DNA of 64,000 nucleotides from JAAYJT01 sp037445555 (GTDB taxonomy: Bacteria; Bacteroidota; Bacteroidia; Bacteroidales; JAAYJT01): positions 1 through 64,000 of the forward strand of contig JBBIKG010000018.1 of NCBI GenBank assembly GCA_037445555.1, written 5' to 3'. Position numbers and translations under genes: made by a program. The number at the start of each line of letters is the position of its first letter. The stretch's first letter is position 1. The notes below the pieces were generated by a model. That model ran no database searches and had not been told where the DNA came from. It worked only from the letters and a program-made list of their open reading frames with translations. Shown here one piece after another: positions 45,582 to 54,170 of the stretch.

Positions 45582-45635
45582 TATGTTGTCTCCTTACGTT
45601 TTTTCTGTAAGGAAACCCGATGTGCCCTTACAGAA
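45582..45635 (-). promoter_or_regulatory. Alternative-hairpin leader of corA
   Basis: In mRNA order: A = TTCTGTAAGG (45635-45626), B = CCTTACAGAA (45612-45603), C = GTAAGGAG (45597-45590). A pairs with B over 10 perfect bases. B can instead pair with C over 6 bases (CCTTAC with GTAAGG). C contains the AAGGAG Shine-Dalgarno sequence 8 bases before the corA ATG. A:B leaves the site free; B:C hides it. No T-run follows, so control would be translational. The geometry is seen; the switching is inferred. Confidence 0.6.
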
Positions 45636-45638
45636 TAG

Positions 45639-45677
45639 TTAAAAATTCAGTTTACTATGATACGGGCCATCGTCCAT
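45639..45677 (-). CDS. corA leader peptide candidate (12 residues)
   Basis: ATG at 45677 reads MDDGPYHSKLNF and stops at TAA (complement of 45639-45641), 3 bases before pairing segment A. A ribosome finishing this ORF would cover segment A and favour the B:C pairing. The acidic and proline-containing N-terminus recalls the Mg2+-responsive MgtL leader of enterobacteria. No independent evidence of translation. Confidence 0.4.
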   Translation of the reverse strand: MDDGPYHSKLNF

Positions 45678-45703
45678 ATATGAAGTCAAATTGGTTTGTG
45701 AGG

Positions 45704-45739
45704 CAAAGGTAAGAATAATAGTTGTAAGGGTTGACAAAA
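45704..45739 (-). promoter_or_regulatory. Promoter of corA
   Basis: On the minus strand TACCTTTG (45711-45704) matches TAnnTTTG. TTTTTG lies about 23 bases upstream (complement of 45735-45739), at the long end of the accepted spacing. Transcription from about 45698 gives a leader of about 115 bases, enough to hold the leader ORF and hairpins. The remaining upstream DNA to 45878 contains nothing recognised. Confidence 0.55.
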
Positions 45740-45878
45740 ACCCAATATTTTTTAGCAATTATTATAAAAAATATTCCGGTGTATCAGCTGTCTGAAGTCA
45801 TTGATTCGATCAAGTAAAGAACAGTATCAAGGCACAGATTATGAATGTTTTATGTCATAATCCTGCAGGGTTGACGAT

Positions 45879-46211
45879 TCATGCTTTACGGATTCTTTCG
45901 ACAATGATCCGGTTGACGGGGCACCCGTTGGGTTTCAGGTGCCAGTCCAGCCATACGGCCAGTGGAAACGATTCTTTTTCAAGGATGATTGCCGATCCGA
46001 CAGGCAGGGAGTCAAATACGTAGGTACCTGAGTCAATCTGTATCATCCAACCCCCGCAGCAGGCGCACATGCGCAGGTCGGGGCCAGTAATGATACCCCT
46101 TGACCCGAACTCAGTTTCGCTCGTGCAACACGAAACAAAAAAGAATATCCAGGAAAGGAGGATTGAGACTTTCACGAGTAGAATCGTATTAAGTGATCCC
46201 GGGTGCATCAC
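45879..46211 (-). CDS. Small cysteine-containing lipoprotein
   Basis: The product is 110 residues. The signal ends in FFFVSC, and the following Cys gives SCC. The mature part has MCACCGGWMIQI, a motif I recall in conserved short lipoproteins of Bacteroidota, perhaps binding metal, and a beta-rich rest (GTYVFDSLPVGSAII). An in-frame GTG at 46175 is an alternative start closer to the hydrophobic core. Function unknown. Confidence 0.55.
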   Translation of the reverse strand: MMHPGSLNTILLVKVSILLSWIFFFVSCCTSETEFGSRGIITGPDLRMCACCGGWMIQIDSGTYVFDSLPVGSAIILEKESFPLAVWLDWHLKPNGCPVNRIIVERIRKA

Positions 46212-46341
46212 GCCAGGGTTTTACATTCAAAGTAGACTTAAAATCAATGTTCCGGCAGTGAGTGTACTTCACTTATTCCTGAATTCTGTTTTAGCAAACT
46301 TTGCCTGGATGGTTTCATTCAAGATCTATATCAATGGGTTA

Positions 46342-47187
46342 TCAGTCAACCACTTTCCTGTTTTTAAGGTCGTAGGTATCGCCTGGTCGTAAAAAATAGA
46401 ATAAGGGTTGATTTGCAGGAAGGTTTTTCAACGCAATACCCTCCCGCGACCAGAACGAGCCGTCGTAGACAGCCACGTAGCTATCGCCGATCACTTCAAA
46501 CTTATCGCCTTTTACAACAATGCCGGTTTTTTCATCTATTCCTATTCCCAAGAGACCCGGATGTGCAGCAAGTACCTCGAGCAGATCGAAGTGCCTGTTG
46601 CGGGCCAATACATGCTGGTCGATGGCAACATTTTTCAAAAATCCAAACCCTTGCTGGTGGTCGCCCATCATAATCTGGTTATTCCTTGTATCACCGCGCA
46701 CCAGATAGCTTCCCTGGATGGTGGCACCTGCAGACGAACCCCCGATAATTCCTCCGCGACTCAATACGTCCCAGAGCATTTTTTCAGTCAGGGTGTTTTT
46801 GTAGGCATCAACGAGCCGCCATTGCCTACCCCCGCTGAACCATACCACTTTTGCATGCCTGAGAGGCTCAGTAAAGGCCTCAGTATTGGCCACCTCGGGT
46901 TCGGTTGTATGGAGAATCTGTACGTTTGTTACCCCCCTGTTTTTCAGTTGAACAAAATCCGTGAAGTTTTCATCATATGTGGCCTGGCCTTCAGCTGTAG
47001 GAATGACGACCATTGGCACATCAAGCGTTCCAAAAGTGGCTGTTACGGATTTCAAAAAAGGATCCCTGACATTTCCCCCTCCCATAATGATGAGGGTTCC
47101 CTTGGCGGGTCCTATTTCCTGGCCAATGATTCGGAGGCTTCCTAAGAGCAGTATTACTAAAACCAAAACTTGTTTTCTCATAATCAT
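46342..47187 (-). CDS. Secreted cyanophycinase-like serine peptidase (S51 family)
   Basis: The product is 281 residues with a signal peptide (VLVLVILLLGSLRIIGQ). The S51 fold is shown by GTLIIMGGGN, WFSGGRQWRLVDAYK, the nucleophile elbow GGSSAGATIQG and DQHVLARNRHFDLLEV ahead of GIGIDEKTGIVV. Cyanophycinases cut the Arg-Asp polymer cyanophycin. In heterotrophs exported versions may degrade the polymer from dead cells. No cyanophycin synthetase is in the window. A promoter is at 47246-47279. Confidence 0.9.
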   Translation of the reverse strand: MIMRKQVLVLVILLLGSLRIIGQEIGPAKGTLIIMGGGNVRDPFLKSVTATFGTLDVPMVVIPTAEGQATYDENFTDFVQLKNRGVTNVQILHTTEPEVANTEAFTEPLRHAKVVWFSGGRQWRLVDAYKNTLTEKMLWDVLSRGGIIGGSSAGATIQGSYLVRGDTRNNQIMMGDHQQGFGFLKNVAIDQHVLARNRHFDLLEVLAAHPGLLGIGIDEKTGIVVKGDKFEVIGDSYVAVYDGSFWSREGIALKNLPANQPLFYFLRPGDTYDLKNRKVVD

Positions 47188-47245
47188 GAATTTAATATGG
47201 AATTATTTGATTACCAGATACTGGCTCTTCTCCATACCTGATTTC

Positions 47246-47279
47246 CAAAGATAACAATCCATTGCATCCCTGAAACAAA
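47246..47279 (-). promoter_or_regulatory. Promoter of the cyanophycinase-like gene
   Basis: On the minus strand TTTG (47279-47276), a 22-base spacer and TATCTTTG (47253-47246) match the Bacteroidota promoter, about 60 bases before the start at 47187. Confidence 0.6.
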
Positions 47280-47391
47280 TGGATGCAAATGACAGTTCCT
47301 TAAAACACCAAAATCAAATTCATCAGCAAAAGAAGTTCGATGGCAGGATGCCAGCCCCTCCAGATCAAAATGTAAGACTTTGATAAGAAAG

Positions 47392-49602
47392 TTATTGGGA
47401 CAGTTCGAAACGATCCAAGTTCATTACCTTATTCCAGGCTGCTACGAAATCAGTCACAAATTTTTCTTTTGCATCACTGCATGCGTATACTTCGGCAATA
47501 GCTCTAAGTTCCGAGTTGGATCCAAATATCAGGTCAACACGGGTGGCTTTCCATTTGGATACTCCTGATTTTCGGTCTCTGCCTTCAAACTGCTCTTTAT
47601 CTGCTGAGATTGGCATCCATTGTGTGTGTATATCCAATAGATTAATGAAAAAATCATTCGTCAACACACCTGGTTGATTCGTCAAAACCCCGGTATCCGA
47701 ATTATTATAATTTGTTCCTAGCACGCGCATACCACCCAACAATACAGTCATTTCGGGTGCCGTCAGCGTAAGAAGTTGGGCACGATCAATGAGCATATCC
47801 TCAGATGAAACTCTGAGTTTGCTTTTCAGATAGTTCCTGAATCCATCGGCAACGGGCTCGAGCACTGAGAATGAATCCACATCTGTTTGTTCAGCAGATG
47901 TGTCCATTCTACCGGGAATAAACGGCACCGAGATTTCTATGCCTGCCATTTGAGCTGCTTTTTCAACTCCGGTGCAACCGGCCAGAACGATTAGATCAGC
48001 AAGTGAAATTTTCTTCCCATCCTTCTGCGACCGATTAAATTCAGCCTGAATCAGCTCGAGCTGGTTTAGGATAATAGCCAATGTGGGCGGATTGTTTACC
48101 GCCCAGTCTTTCTGAGGTGCAAGTCGTATTCGGGCTCCGTTTGCACCACCCCGTTTATCTGACCCCCGGAAAGTGGAAGCGGACGCCCAGGCTGTAGAAA
48201 CCATCTGCGATATACTGAGTCCTGAATTTAAGAGTCTTGTTTTTAAATATTTGATATCGTTTTCTTCAATAAGCGGATGATCAACTGCCGGGATTGGATC
48301 CTGCCATGTGAGCTCTTCAGCTGGAACTTCCGGACCAAGATATCTCGATCGTGGCCCCATATCTCTGTGCGTAAGCTTGAACCATGCGCGGGCAAATGCC
48401 TCGGCAAATTCGTCAGGGTGCTCATAGAATCTCCTGGAAATTTTTTCGTATTCCGGGTCAAAGCGTAATGAAAGATCCGTGGTAAGCATTGTAGGCAGGT
48501 GTTTCATTGAAGGATCATGGGCATCGGGGATCACTTTGTCTGCGTTGACAGCCACCCACTGATAAGCCCCAGCCGGACTCTTGGTCAGCTCCCAGTCATA
48601 CCTGAACAGATTTTCGAAATAATAATGATTCCATTTCTGTGGCGTTTGAGTCCAGGTAACTTCAATACCACTGGTGATGGTATCTGCACCTTTCCCACTC
48701 CGAAAAGTACTTTTCCAGCCCAGACCCTGATCTTCAATTTTTGCGGCTTCAGGTTCAGGTCCAAGATGACTGGCATCGCCGGCACCGTGACACTTGCCAA
48801 AAGTATGACCACCTGCTATCAGTGCAACAGTTTCTTCGTCGTTCATTGCCATCCGCGCAAAAGTGTTGCGAATATCTTTTGCGGCAGCGAGCGCATCCGG
48901 ATTTCCGCCAGGGCCCTCAGGGTTAACATAGATTAAGCCCATCTGAATGGCTGCAAGAGGATTTTCAACTTCACTGAGGTCAAGGTTCCGATTTTCGTTA
49001 TCCAGCCATTTCTGTTCCGATCCCCAATATACATCTTCTTCAGGTTCCCATACATCTTCTCGTCCGCCCGCAAACCCAAACGTCTTAAAGCCCATAGATT
49101 CCAATGCAACATTACCGGCAAGTATCATCAGGTCTGCCCACGAAATTTTTTTGCCATACTTCTGCTTTATGGGCCAAAGGAGCCTCCTGGCTTTGTCAAG
49201 GTTGACATTATCGGGCCAGCTATTGAGCGGAGCAAAACGTTGCTGACCAGTTCCTCCTCCTCCCCGTCCATCCCCGGTTCTATACGTACCGGCACTATGC
49301 CATGCCATACGGATAAATAAGGGACCATAATGCCCGAAATCTGCCGGCCACCAATCCTGAGAGTCTGTCATCAGGGCATGGAGGTCTTTTTTAAGTGCCT
49401 CGTAATCCAGAGTACCAAACTCCTTGGCATAATTGAAATTCCGGTCCAATGGATTCGATTTTTCAGAATGTTGACGAAGAATGCTAATTTTTAGTTGATT
49501 AGGCCACCAGTCACGGTTTTTTGTACCCGTCATTCCAAGGCTATGTTTTCCAATTGAACCGGTAACCGGACATTTGCTGATTTTTTCTTCTTTGTTTTCC
49601 AT
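47392..49602 (-). CDS. katG: Catalase-peroxidase
   Basis: The product is 736 residues, the full length for KatG. The distal motif is IRMAWHSAGTYRTGDGRGG with the Trp-His pair. The crosslinking Tyr lies in GLIYVNPEGPGG. The proximal haem His is in VALIAGGHTFGKCHG. The duplicated C-terminal half is complete. It removes H2O2 in the cytosol. It starts 38 bases after the perR stop, so the two form an operon controlled from the promoter and operator near 50075-50128. Confidence 0.98.
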   Translation of the reverse strand: MENKEEKISKCPVTGSIGKHSLGMTGTKNRDWWPNQLKISILRQHSEKSNPLDRNFNYAKEFGTLDYEALKKDLHALMTDSQDWWPADFGHYGPLFIRMAWHSAGTYRTGDGRGGGGTGQQRFAPLNSWPDNVNLDKARRLLWPIKQKYGKKISWADLMILAGNVALESMGFKTFGFAGGREDVWEPEEDVYWGSEQKWLDNENRNLDLSEVENPLAAIQMGLIYVNPEGPGGNPDALAAAKDIRNTFARMAMNDEETVALIAGGHTFGKCHGAGDASHLGPEPEAAKIEDQGLGWKSTFRSGKGADTITSGIEVTWTQTPQKWNHYYFENLFRYDWELTKSPAGAYQWVAVNADKVIPDAHDPSMKHLPTMLTTDLSLRFDPEYEKISRRFYEHPDEFAEAFARAWFKLTHRDMGPRSRYLGPEVPAEELTWQDPIPAVDHPLIEENDIKYLKTRLLNSGLSISQMVSTAWASASTFRGSDKRGGANGARIRLAPQKDWAVNNPPTLAIILNQLELIQAEFNRSQKDGKKISLADLIVLAGCTGVEKAAQMAGIEISVPFIPGRMDTSAEQTDVDSFSVLEPVADGFRNYLKSKLRVSSEDMLIDRAQLLTLTAPEMTVLLGGMRVLGTNYNNSDTGVLTNQPGVLTNDFFINLLDIHTQWMPISADKEQFEGRDRKSGVSKWKATRVDLIFGSNSELRAIAEVYACSDAKEKFVTDFVAAWNKVMNLDRFELSQ

Positions 49603-49640
49603 CGTATTGATTTTTTGTTAATTAATTATATCCTGTGCAA

Positions 49641-50060
49641 CTATATCTTTTGTTTACCAATTATCTGCAGCTTCAGATCAACAATATCCAGGCCTGGAAC
49701 AGGCTTTCTGCTAAAATACTCACGCAGCAATTCCTGTAGCTCCTGATCACTGTAGTCTTCTATTTGGTCAGTACCCATAAAGTAAATGTGATGATGCGGA
49801 TCCAGAAATGCATCGTAGCGCATAATATCGTTTTCCGTTCTGACTTTATGAATCAGGCCATTTTCTGTAAGCACTTCCAGCACTCTGTACACCGTGGCAA
49901 CCGAGATATTCAGATTGGTTCTTCGGATATGATCAATGATTTTATCAGCCGTTGGATGATTTCCTAATTTTTCTATCGCTGCCAGTATATTTATGCGCTG
50001 GGGAGTAGGTTTCAATCCTTTCTCCCTCAGTTTTCGACTTATGTCAGAAGTCTCCATCAA
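49641..50060 (-). CDS. perR: Fur-family regulator, PerR-like
   Basis: The product is 139 residues. The winged-helix part (1-80) contains GLKPTPQRINILAAIEKLGNHPTADKII and ISVATVYRVLEVLTENGLI. The regulatory metal site is DPHHHIYF plus the His in NHPTAD, as in PerR. Unlike Bacillus PerR the protein has no cysteine at all, so the structural Cys4 zinc site is missing. It begins at 50060 or at the next Met (50057). It precedes katG, and a Fur-type palindrome overlaps its promoter, which points to autoregulated peroxide response. Confidence 0.9.
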   Translation of the reverse strand: MMETSDISRKLREKGLKPTPQRINILAAIEKLGNHPTADKIIDHIRRTNLNISVATVYRVLEVLTENGLIHKVRTENDIMRYDAFLDPHHHIYFMGTDQIEDYSDQELQELLREYFSRKPVPGLDIVDLKLQIIGKQKI

Positions 50061-50074
50061 TGGTCATTTTTGAA

Positions 50075-50089
50075 TGAGAATCATTCTCA
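50075..50089 (-). promoter_or_regulatory. Fur/PerR operator
   Basis: TGAGAAT-C-ATTCTCA is a perfect 7-1-7 inverted repeat matching the Fur/PerR box layout (TGATAATNATTATCA) with G/C at one position in each arm. It lies about 3-17 bases downstream of the likely transcription start. Confidence 0.8.
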
Positions 50090-50099
50090 TCTGATAAGA

Positions 50100-50128
50100 C
50101 AAAATTAGGCATTAAGTCTGAAAAACAA
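50100..50128 (-). promoter_or_regulatory. Promoter of perR-katG
   Basis: On the minus strand TTG (50128-50126), an 18-base spacer and TAATTTTG (50107-50100) match the Bacteroidota promoter. The operator at 50075-50089 sits just downstream. Confidence 0.7.
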
Positions 50129-50756
50129 TAACGATTTAGAAACTTTTCTGAGTTGCTCCTGGTTACTGTGCAGGGTGGGTTTGTCAGTTTTAAGAACGAT
50201 ATTTGGGGCACCCTAAAATTCGACGGTAAAATCATTCGCTCAGTGACAACTCGGCTGATCTGATAACTGCTGAAGGGTTTGATTATGAGGTCAGTTGCTC
50301 TGTTGTCATGATGTGTCTTAAAACGTACTTTTCACATATAAATATTCAGCTCTGCTTCTTTCAGGCCTAGATGCAGGCTTACAGCCTGGCAACCTGATTG
50401 TTTATGCAAGAAAGTGCTGAAAATTGGGTATACAGGAATAGCCGCCAACGTGCCGGCTCAGGCAAGTTCTGCACTCGGAAGCTATGTGAGCTGAGGTGTC
50501 ATTTTCCATTTAGATAGACGTTTGACACGCCTTAATCTTTAGCTGATAATAGCTTAAACCCTTTCCTGCTTAACCGGCAGTCATGTGGTTGCCTTGGTGA
50601 TATAGCCAATGGGTATTTCCTTGCCTTGGAACGACATCATTGATAAATACCGGCCGTGCTGTGCAAACAGATGCAGGTATCTGCTGACAGAAGGTAGCCC
50701 ACCGCTGAAACGAGGAACTCGCCCGGATTAAGATGGCGGGCCGGTGCCTTAAAAGT
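50129..50756. other. Gene-poor intergenic region
   Basis: No convincing gene. One minus-strand frame (50581-50727, 48 residues, ending SMMSFQGKEIPIGYITKATT) looks mildly protein-like and might be a remnant. Nothing else is recognised. Confidence 0.45.
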
Positions 50757-51020
50757 TCAGAAAATCCCGACGGCAAGTTCAGCCCAGATCAGTAACAGCA
50801 ACAGGATCAACGTAGCACAGGCTGTGATTCTGATCCATCGTTTTTTAACGGTCCTGAGTACAAGGTCGCATAGGATGGCTGTGCTGAACAGCAAGCCTCC
50901 GGCTACGATGAAATCAAAAATACTCCAGTTCACCTCGTCAGTAAACAGCATGGCGATGAGCGGAATGAGCAATATGACGGCAGCGGCTAACAGGAAAAGG
51001 AATAGTCTTTTGTTTTTCAT
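50757..51020 (-). CDS. Small three-helix membrane protein
   Basis: The product is 87 residues, MKNKRLFLFLL at the start, with hydrophobic segments (about 6-25, 36-55, 66-86) and the conserved-looking stretches DEVNWSIFDFIVAGG and LLIWAELAVGIF. It resembles a conserved short membrane protein of Bacteroidota with no known function. A longer frame from 51137 would add a hydrophilic leader without support. Confidence 0.65.
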   Translation of the reverse strand: MKNKRLFLFLLAAAVILLIPLIAMLFTDEVNWSIFDFIVAGGLLFSTAILCDLVLRTVKKRWIRITACATLILLLLLIWAELAVGIF

Positions 51021-51137
51021 GTTCGATTGGTTGTCGTGTGTTCTGTTTTTGAATATGATGTAAGAGTTTCTTTCCACCTTTTTGCAGCCGATGTACGGTG
51101 CTTTTATTGCGTATAGTGGCGGGGTATTATTGTGCAC

Positions 51138-51707
51138 CTACACCCAAAGCATTCCTCTGAAGCCTCTGGCTGTATAATAGGACGATGCCCCGTTGTGATA
51201 CACAAACACGGTGTTATACCGGCGATCGCAGAAAAGAGCACCGCCCAGTCTGCGAATGGGGTCAGGTGTTTTAATCCAGCTGGAAGTTTTGGTATCAAAC
51301 GCCCCGAATGTTTGAAGGAGCCTGTAGGCATCCTCAGTCATCAGTTCTATCCCCATGGCGGCAGCCATGTCCATAACATTATTCGCAGGGCTATGCTCTT
51401 TGCGCGATTCCTGAGCCTGACGATCGTAACACAGGCTTCGGCGACCTGCCGGACTCTCATTGGAACAATCCACAAAAAGGAACCTGCCGTTCATTGTGTC
51501 AGCAATTAATACGTCGGGTTCGCCTCCGGTGCGTTCCATCTCGCTGAGCGACCACAGCACGACTGGATTTTCTTCTAACCTGGCACTCACTTCCATCCAT
51601 TCAATACCGGGGTGGCGATGCCTGTTATTAACGAAGCGCATATGCAGCTTTTTTAGAAGCTCAGAACGTTCGGGTGACGATAATTGGCGATGATTGTTAT
51701 TTGACAT
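51138..51707 (-). CDS. DUF4256 protein
   Basis: The product is 189 residues of the DUF4256 family: ELLKKLHMRFVNNRHRHPGIEW, GGEPDVLIADTMNGRFLFVDCSNESPAGRRSLCYDRQAQESRK, and YHNGASSYYTARGFRGML. It is a cytosolic protein of unknown function. It lies 117 bases upstream of the small membrane-protein gene on the same strand. Confidence 0.9.
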   Translation of the reverse strand: MSNNNHRQLSSPERSELLKKLHMRFVNNRHRHPGIEWMEVSARLEENPVVLWSLSEMERTGGEPDVLIADTMNGRFLFVDCSNESPAGRRSLCYDRQAQESRKEHSPANNVMDMAAAMGIELMTEDAYRLLQTFGAFDTKTSSWIKTPDPIRRLGGALFCDRRYNTVFVYHNGASSYYTARGFRGMLWV

Positions 51708-51943
51708 GATTTGAGGTATTGAAGCAATAGAGTAACAGGATCTGCTCAGCGCTGTTAAAACAGAAAATAGTTCTCACGCAAAACGACTGACAGATTCAGA
51801 AGTAAAGTTATATAGAAAACAGCTATAAGGGAGCTTCTTTGAGAGGATCGCAGTTTGGGATGAGCGTGCAATTAGGGGGTTGGATATGGTTGGGAAATTT
51901 AACGCGGTCCGATTAATACCTGTAAGATGGTCACGATTCGGGG

Positions 51944-52630
51944 CTACCATTTACGCAATCCTTTGGGATAATGACCGTCGGGTGAAAGTGAGCGCGCCAC
52001 ATCTTCCTTCAGGGTGTAATAACATCCGCTCTCAGAAAGAATCTGGTTCACAATGTCGAGCGACACAAAAGTTGCCAGGATTGCTTCTGCTTCACGCTTG
52101 CGCAATCCGGCTTTCACAACAAACTCCTCCAGGGTAATGCTGGGATGTTGATCCAGGTATTTCAGCAGGAACTTTTCCTTGTCGGTATATGCCAGAAAAA
52201 CTCCATTGCTTCGTTTGCGTTTTCGAAATGCCTCCAGGAATACACGATTCGCCAATAGGTCGTGGTCATCTACACGCACATATACAAGCCATTTGTCGTC
52301 TTTGTCAAGAGCGTAATGCAAAAAATCGGGGCATGGAGCTATGGTTACCTCCAACACTTTTTTGCCATCTACCGTCCACTCATGAGTTTCAAAGGGGATT
52401 GGCGGCCTGCAATACATGGTGGCTGCCGCCTCCACCATATAGTATTCTTCCTCCGAACGAACACCGGCAATGGCCCCGTTGTCTTTTACGCCGATTAGCA
52501 GGGTGCCGCCTTCGGCATTGGCAAACGCCACCAGCGAGCGGGCAATCTTGCGTGAGTCGTTCACCCCAAACTTGAAGTCGAGATGCTGACTTTCGCCATG
52601 TTCAATCAGTTTTTTGATGTATGTACTCAC
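51944..52630 (-). CDS. AlbA_2/Schlafen-type DNA-binding domain protein
   Basis: The product is 228 residues. The N-terminal AlbA_2 (Schlafen AAA_4-like) domain is seen in ESQHLDFKFGVNDSRKIARSLVAFANAEGGTLLIGVKDNGAIAGV. The C-terminal part (140-210) is a probable winged helix (HPSITLEEFVVKAGLRKREAEAILATFV). Such proteins are putative transcription regulators. It lies downstream of pyrI, separated by 123 bases with no clear terminator. Confidence 0.85.
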   Translation of the reverse strand: MSTYIKKLIEHGESQHLDFKFGVNDSRKIARSLVAFANAEGGTLLIGVKDNGAIAGVRSEEEYYMVEAAATMYCRPPIPFETHEWTVDGKKVLEVTIAPCPDFLHYALDKDDKWLVYVRVDDHDLLANRVFLEAFRKRKRSNGVFLAYTDKEKFLLKYLDQHPSITLEEFVVKAGLRKREAEAILATFVSLDIVNQILSESGCYYTLKEDVARSLSPDGHYPKGLRKW

Positions 52631-52753
52631 CTAAAATGCTTTGCCTGACTTTCTGAAAACGAAAGTGGTCGGTGTTATGGTATATCTAACTTGCACAAAA
52701 ACCGAATGTGGTGCATCAACCTGTACAGGAAGGGCGGCGATTCCCTGCCAGGA

Positions 52754-53218
52754 TTAGATGAAGCTGATATTTTCCCGGGCGGTGGTTTTTTCGCAATAGC
52801 AGCATTGCAGCTTCAGCGATTCCTTGTCGATCACGCAAAACCGCGTTGGGATCTGCTCGTGGTTGGTAATACAGTTTGGATTGACACACTTCACAATATT
52901 GCTGATCTGATCAGGCACCTGAACTTCGCGTTTTTCAATAATCTCGAAATTGCGGATCACAATCAGGGTAGCGGTGGAAGCCACTAAAGCGATCTTGTTT
53001 ATCTCCTCCCTCTCAAAATAACGGTTGCTCAGTTTAAGGATCCCTTTTTTGCCATACTTGCGGCTGTCGAGATTAGCGCCAATCAGAATCTGTGTATTAA
53101 ATTGCTCAAGGTTTAAAATCCGCATCACTTTGAAAACACTGCCTGCCGGGATATGGTCAATGACGGTGCCATTTTCGATGGCCGATACTTTTAATTCTTT
53201 TCTCAGTTCTTTGTCCAT
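52754..53218 (-). CDS. pyrI: Aspartate carbamoyltransferase regulatory subunit
   Basis: The product is 154 residues. The allosteric domain (VSAIENGTVIDHIPAGSVFKVMRIL) is followed by the zinc domain with CVNPNC (Cys111, Cys116) and CYC (Cys139 and Cys142 around CCYC). PyrI gives CTP feedback inhibition to PyrB. It starts 25 bases after pyrB and shares its leader. Confidence 0.96.
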   Translation of the reverse strand: MDKELRKELKVSAIENGTVIDHIPAGSVFKVMRILNLEQFNTQILIGANLDSRKYGKKGILKLSNRYFEREEINKIALVASTATLIVIRNFEIIEKREVQVPDQISNIVKCVNPNCITNHEQIPTRFCVIDKESLKLQCCYCEKTTARENISFI

Positions 53219-53243
53219 GGTTGAGGTTTCTTACAGTTTCAGA

Positions 53244-54152
53244 CTATTTAACACCTAAAATACCGGCCAGCAATGCCTGGCGCACATACACCCCATTCAA
53301 TGCCTGTTCAAAGTAATATGCCGAAGGATGGCTGTCAACATCGGTGGTGATTTCGTTCACTCTGGGTAGCGGATGCAGCACTTTCATGGTTGGCTTAGCG
53401 CCGGCAAGCATCTCGCTTGTGAGTATGTAGGCATTCTTTACCCGTTCGTATTCGATAGGATCGGAGAAACGTTCTTTCTGGATTCGGGTCATATAAATGA
53501 TATCGACTTTAGGGATGGCCTCAGCCAGATCTGTATATTGATAATACGGCAGTTCGCGTTCCTTTATATATCGCTTTACCGAACTGGGCAGCTTGAGTGC
53601 TTCGGGCGATACCAGATGCATGGTGGTATTGTATTGTGATAAGGCCATGACCAGCGAATGCACAGTGCGGCCATATTTCAGATCGCCCACAAAAGCAATA
53701 TGCAAATTATCCAGTGTGCCCTGTGTCTTACGAATCGAATACATATCGAGCAGGCACTGTGTAGGGTGCTGGTTGGCGCCATCGCCAGCGTTGATGATAG
53801 GCACCGATGCTACCTCGGCAGCAAATCGTGCGCTGCCTTCGCGGGGATGGCGCATTACAATCAGGTCCGAATAATTACTTACGGTTTTAATGGTATCGCG
53901 CAGCGATTCTCCTTTCTGAACACTCGTTGAGGAGGTGTCACTGAAACCGATCACTTTTCCACCCAGGCGGTTGACAGCGCTTTCGAAACTCAGTCGGGTG
54001 CGTGTCGAAGGCTCAAAAAAGAGAGTGGCCACAACAAACCCGTCGAGTATTTTTTGAGTAGGTTGTTTTTCGAACTCGGCTGCAAGGTCGAGTATGCGCA
54101 GCATTTCATCTTTGCTGAAGTCGCTGATGGAAATCAGGCTCTTCTGTTTCAT
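53244..54152 (-). CDS. pyrB: Aspartate carbamoyltransferase catalytic subunit
   Basis: The product is 302 residues. It makes carbamoyl aspartate from carbamoyl phosphate and aspartate, the first committed pyrimidine step. The carbamoyl-phosphate loop is FFEPSTRTRLSFESAVNRLGG, and the aspartate loop and HPLPR motif (LHPLPRVNEI) are complete. The leader region 54153-54320 contains a terminator hairpin and a translated-looking ORF, resembling pyrBI attenuation. Confidence 0.97.
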   Translation of the reverse strand: MKQKSLISISDFSKDEMLRILDLAAEFEKQPTQKILDGFVVATLFFEPSTRTRLSFESAVNRLGGKVIGFSDTSSTSVQKGESLRDTIKTVSNYSDLIVMRHPREGSARFAAEVASVPIINAGDGANQHPTQCLLDMYSIRKTQGTLDNLHIAFVGDLKYGRTVHSLVMALSQYNTTMHLVSPEALKLPSSVKRYIKERELPYYQYTDLAEAIPKVDIIYMTRIQKERFSDPIEYERVKNAYILTSEMLAGAKPTMKVLHPLPRVNEITTDVDSHPSAYYFEQALNGVYVRQALLAGILGVK

Positions 54153-54170
54153 GGTTTAATATGTTAATAA

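Noticed and set aside
50581..50727. A 48-residue minus-strand frame with protein-like end
   Set aside because: It has no good start codon context and no recognised family. Mentioned only as a possible remnant.
52641..52670. ACTTTC/GAAAGT inverted repeat after pyrI as a terminator
   Set aside because: Only six pairs and no T-run on the minus strand.
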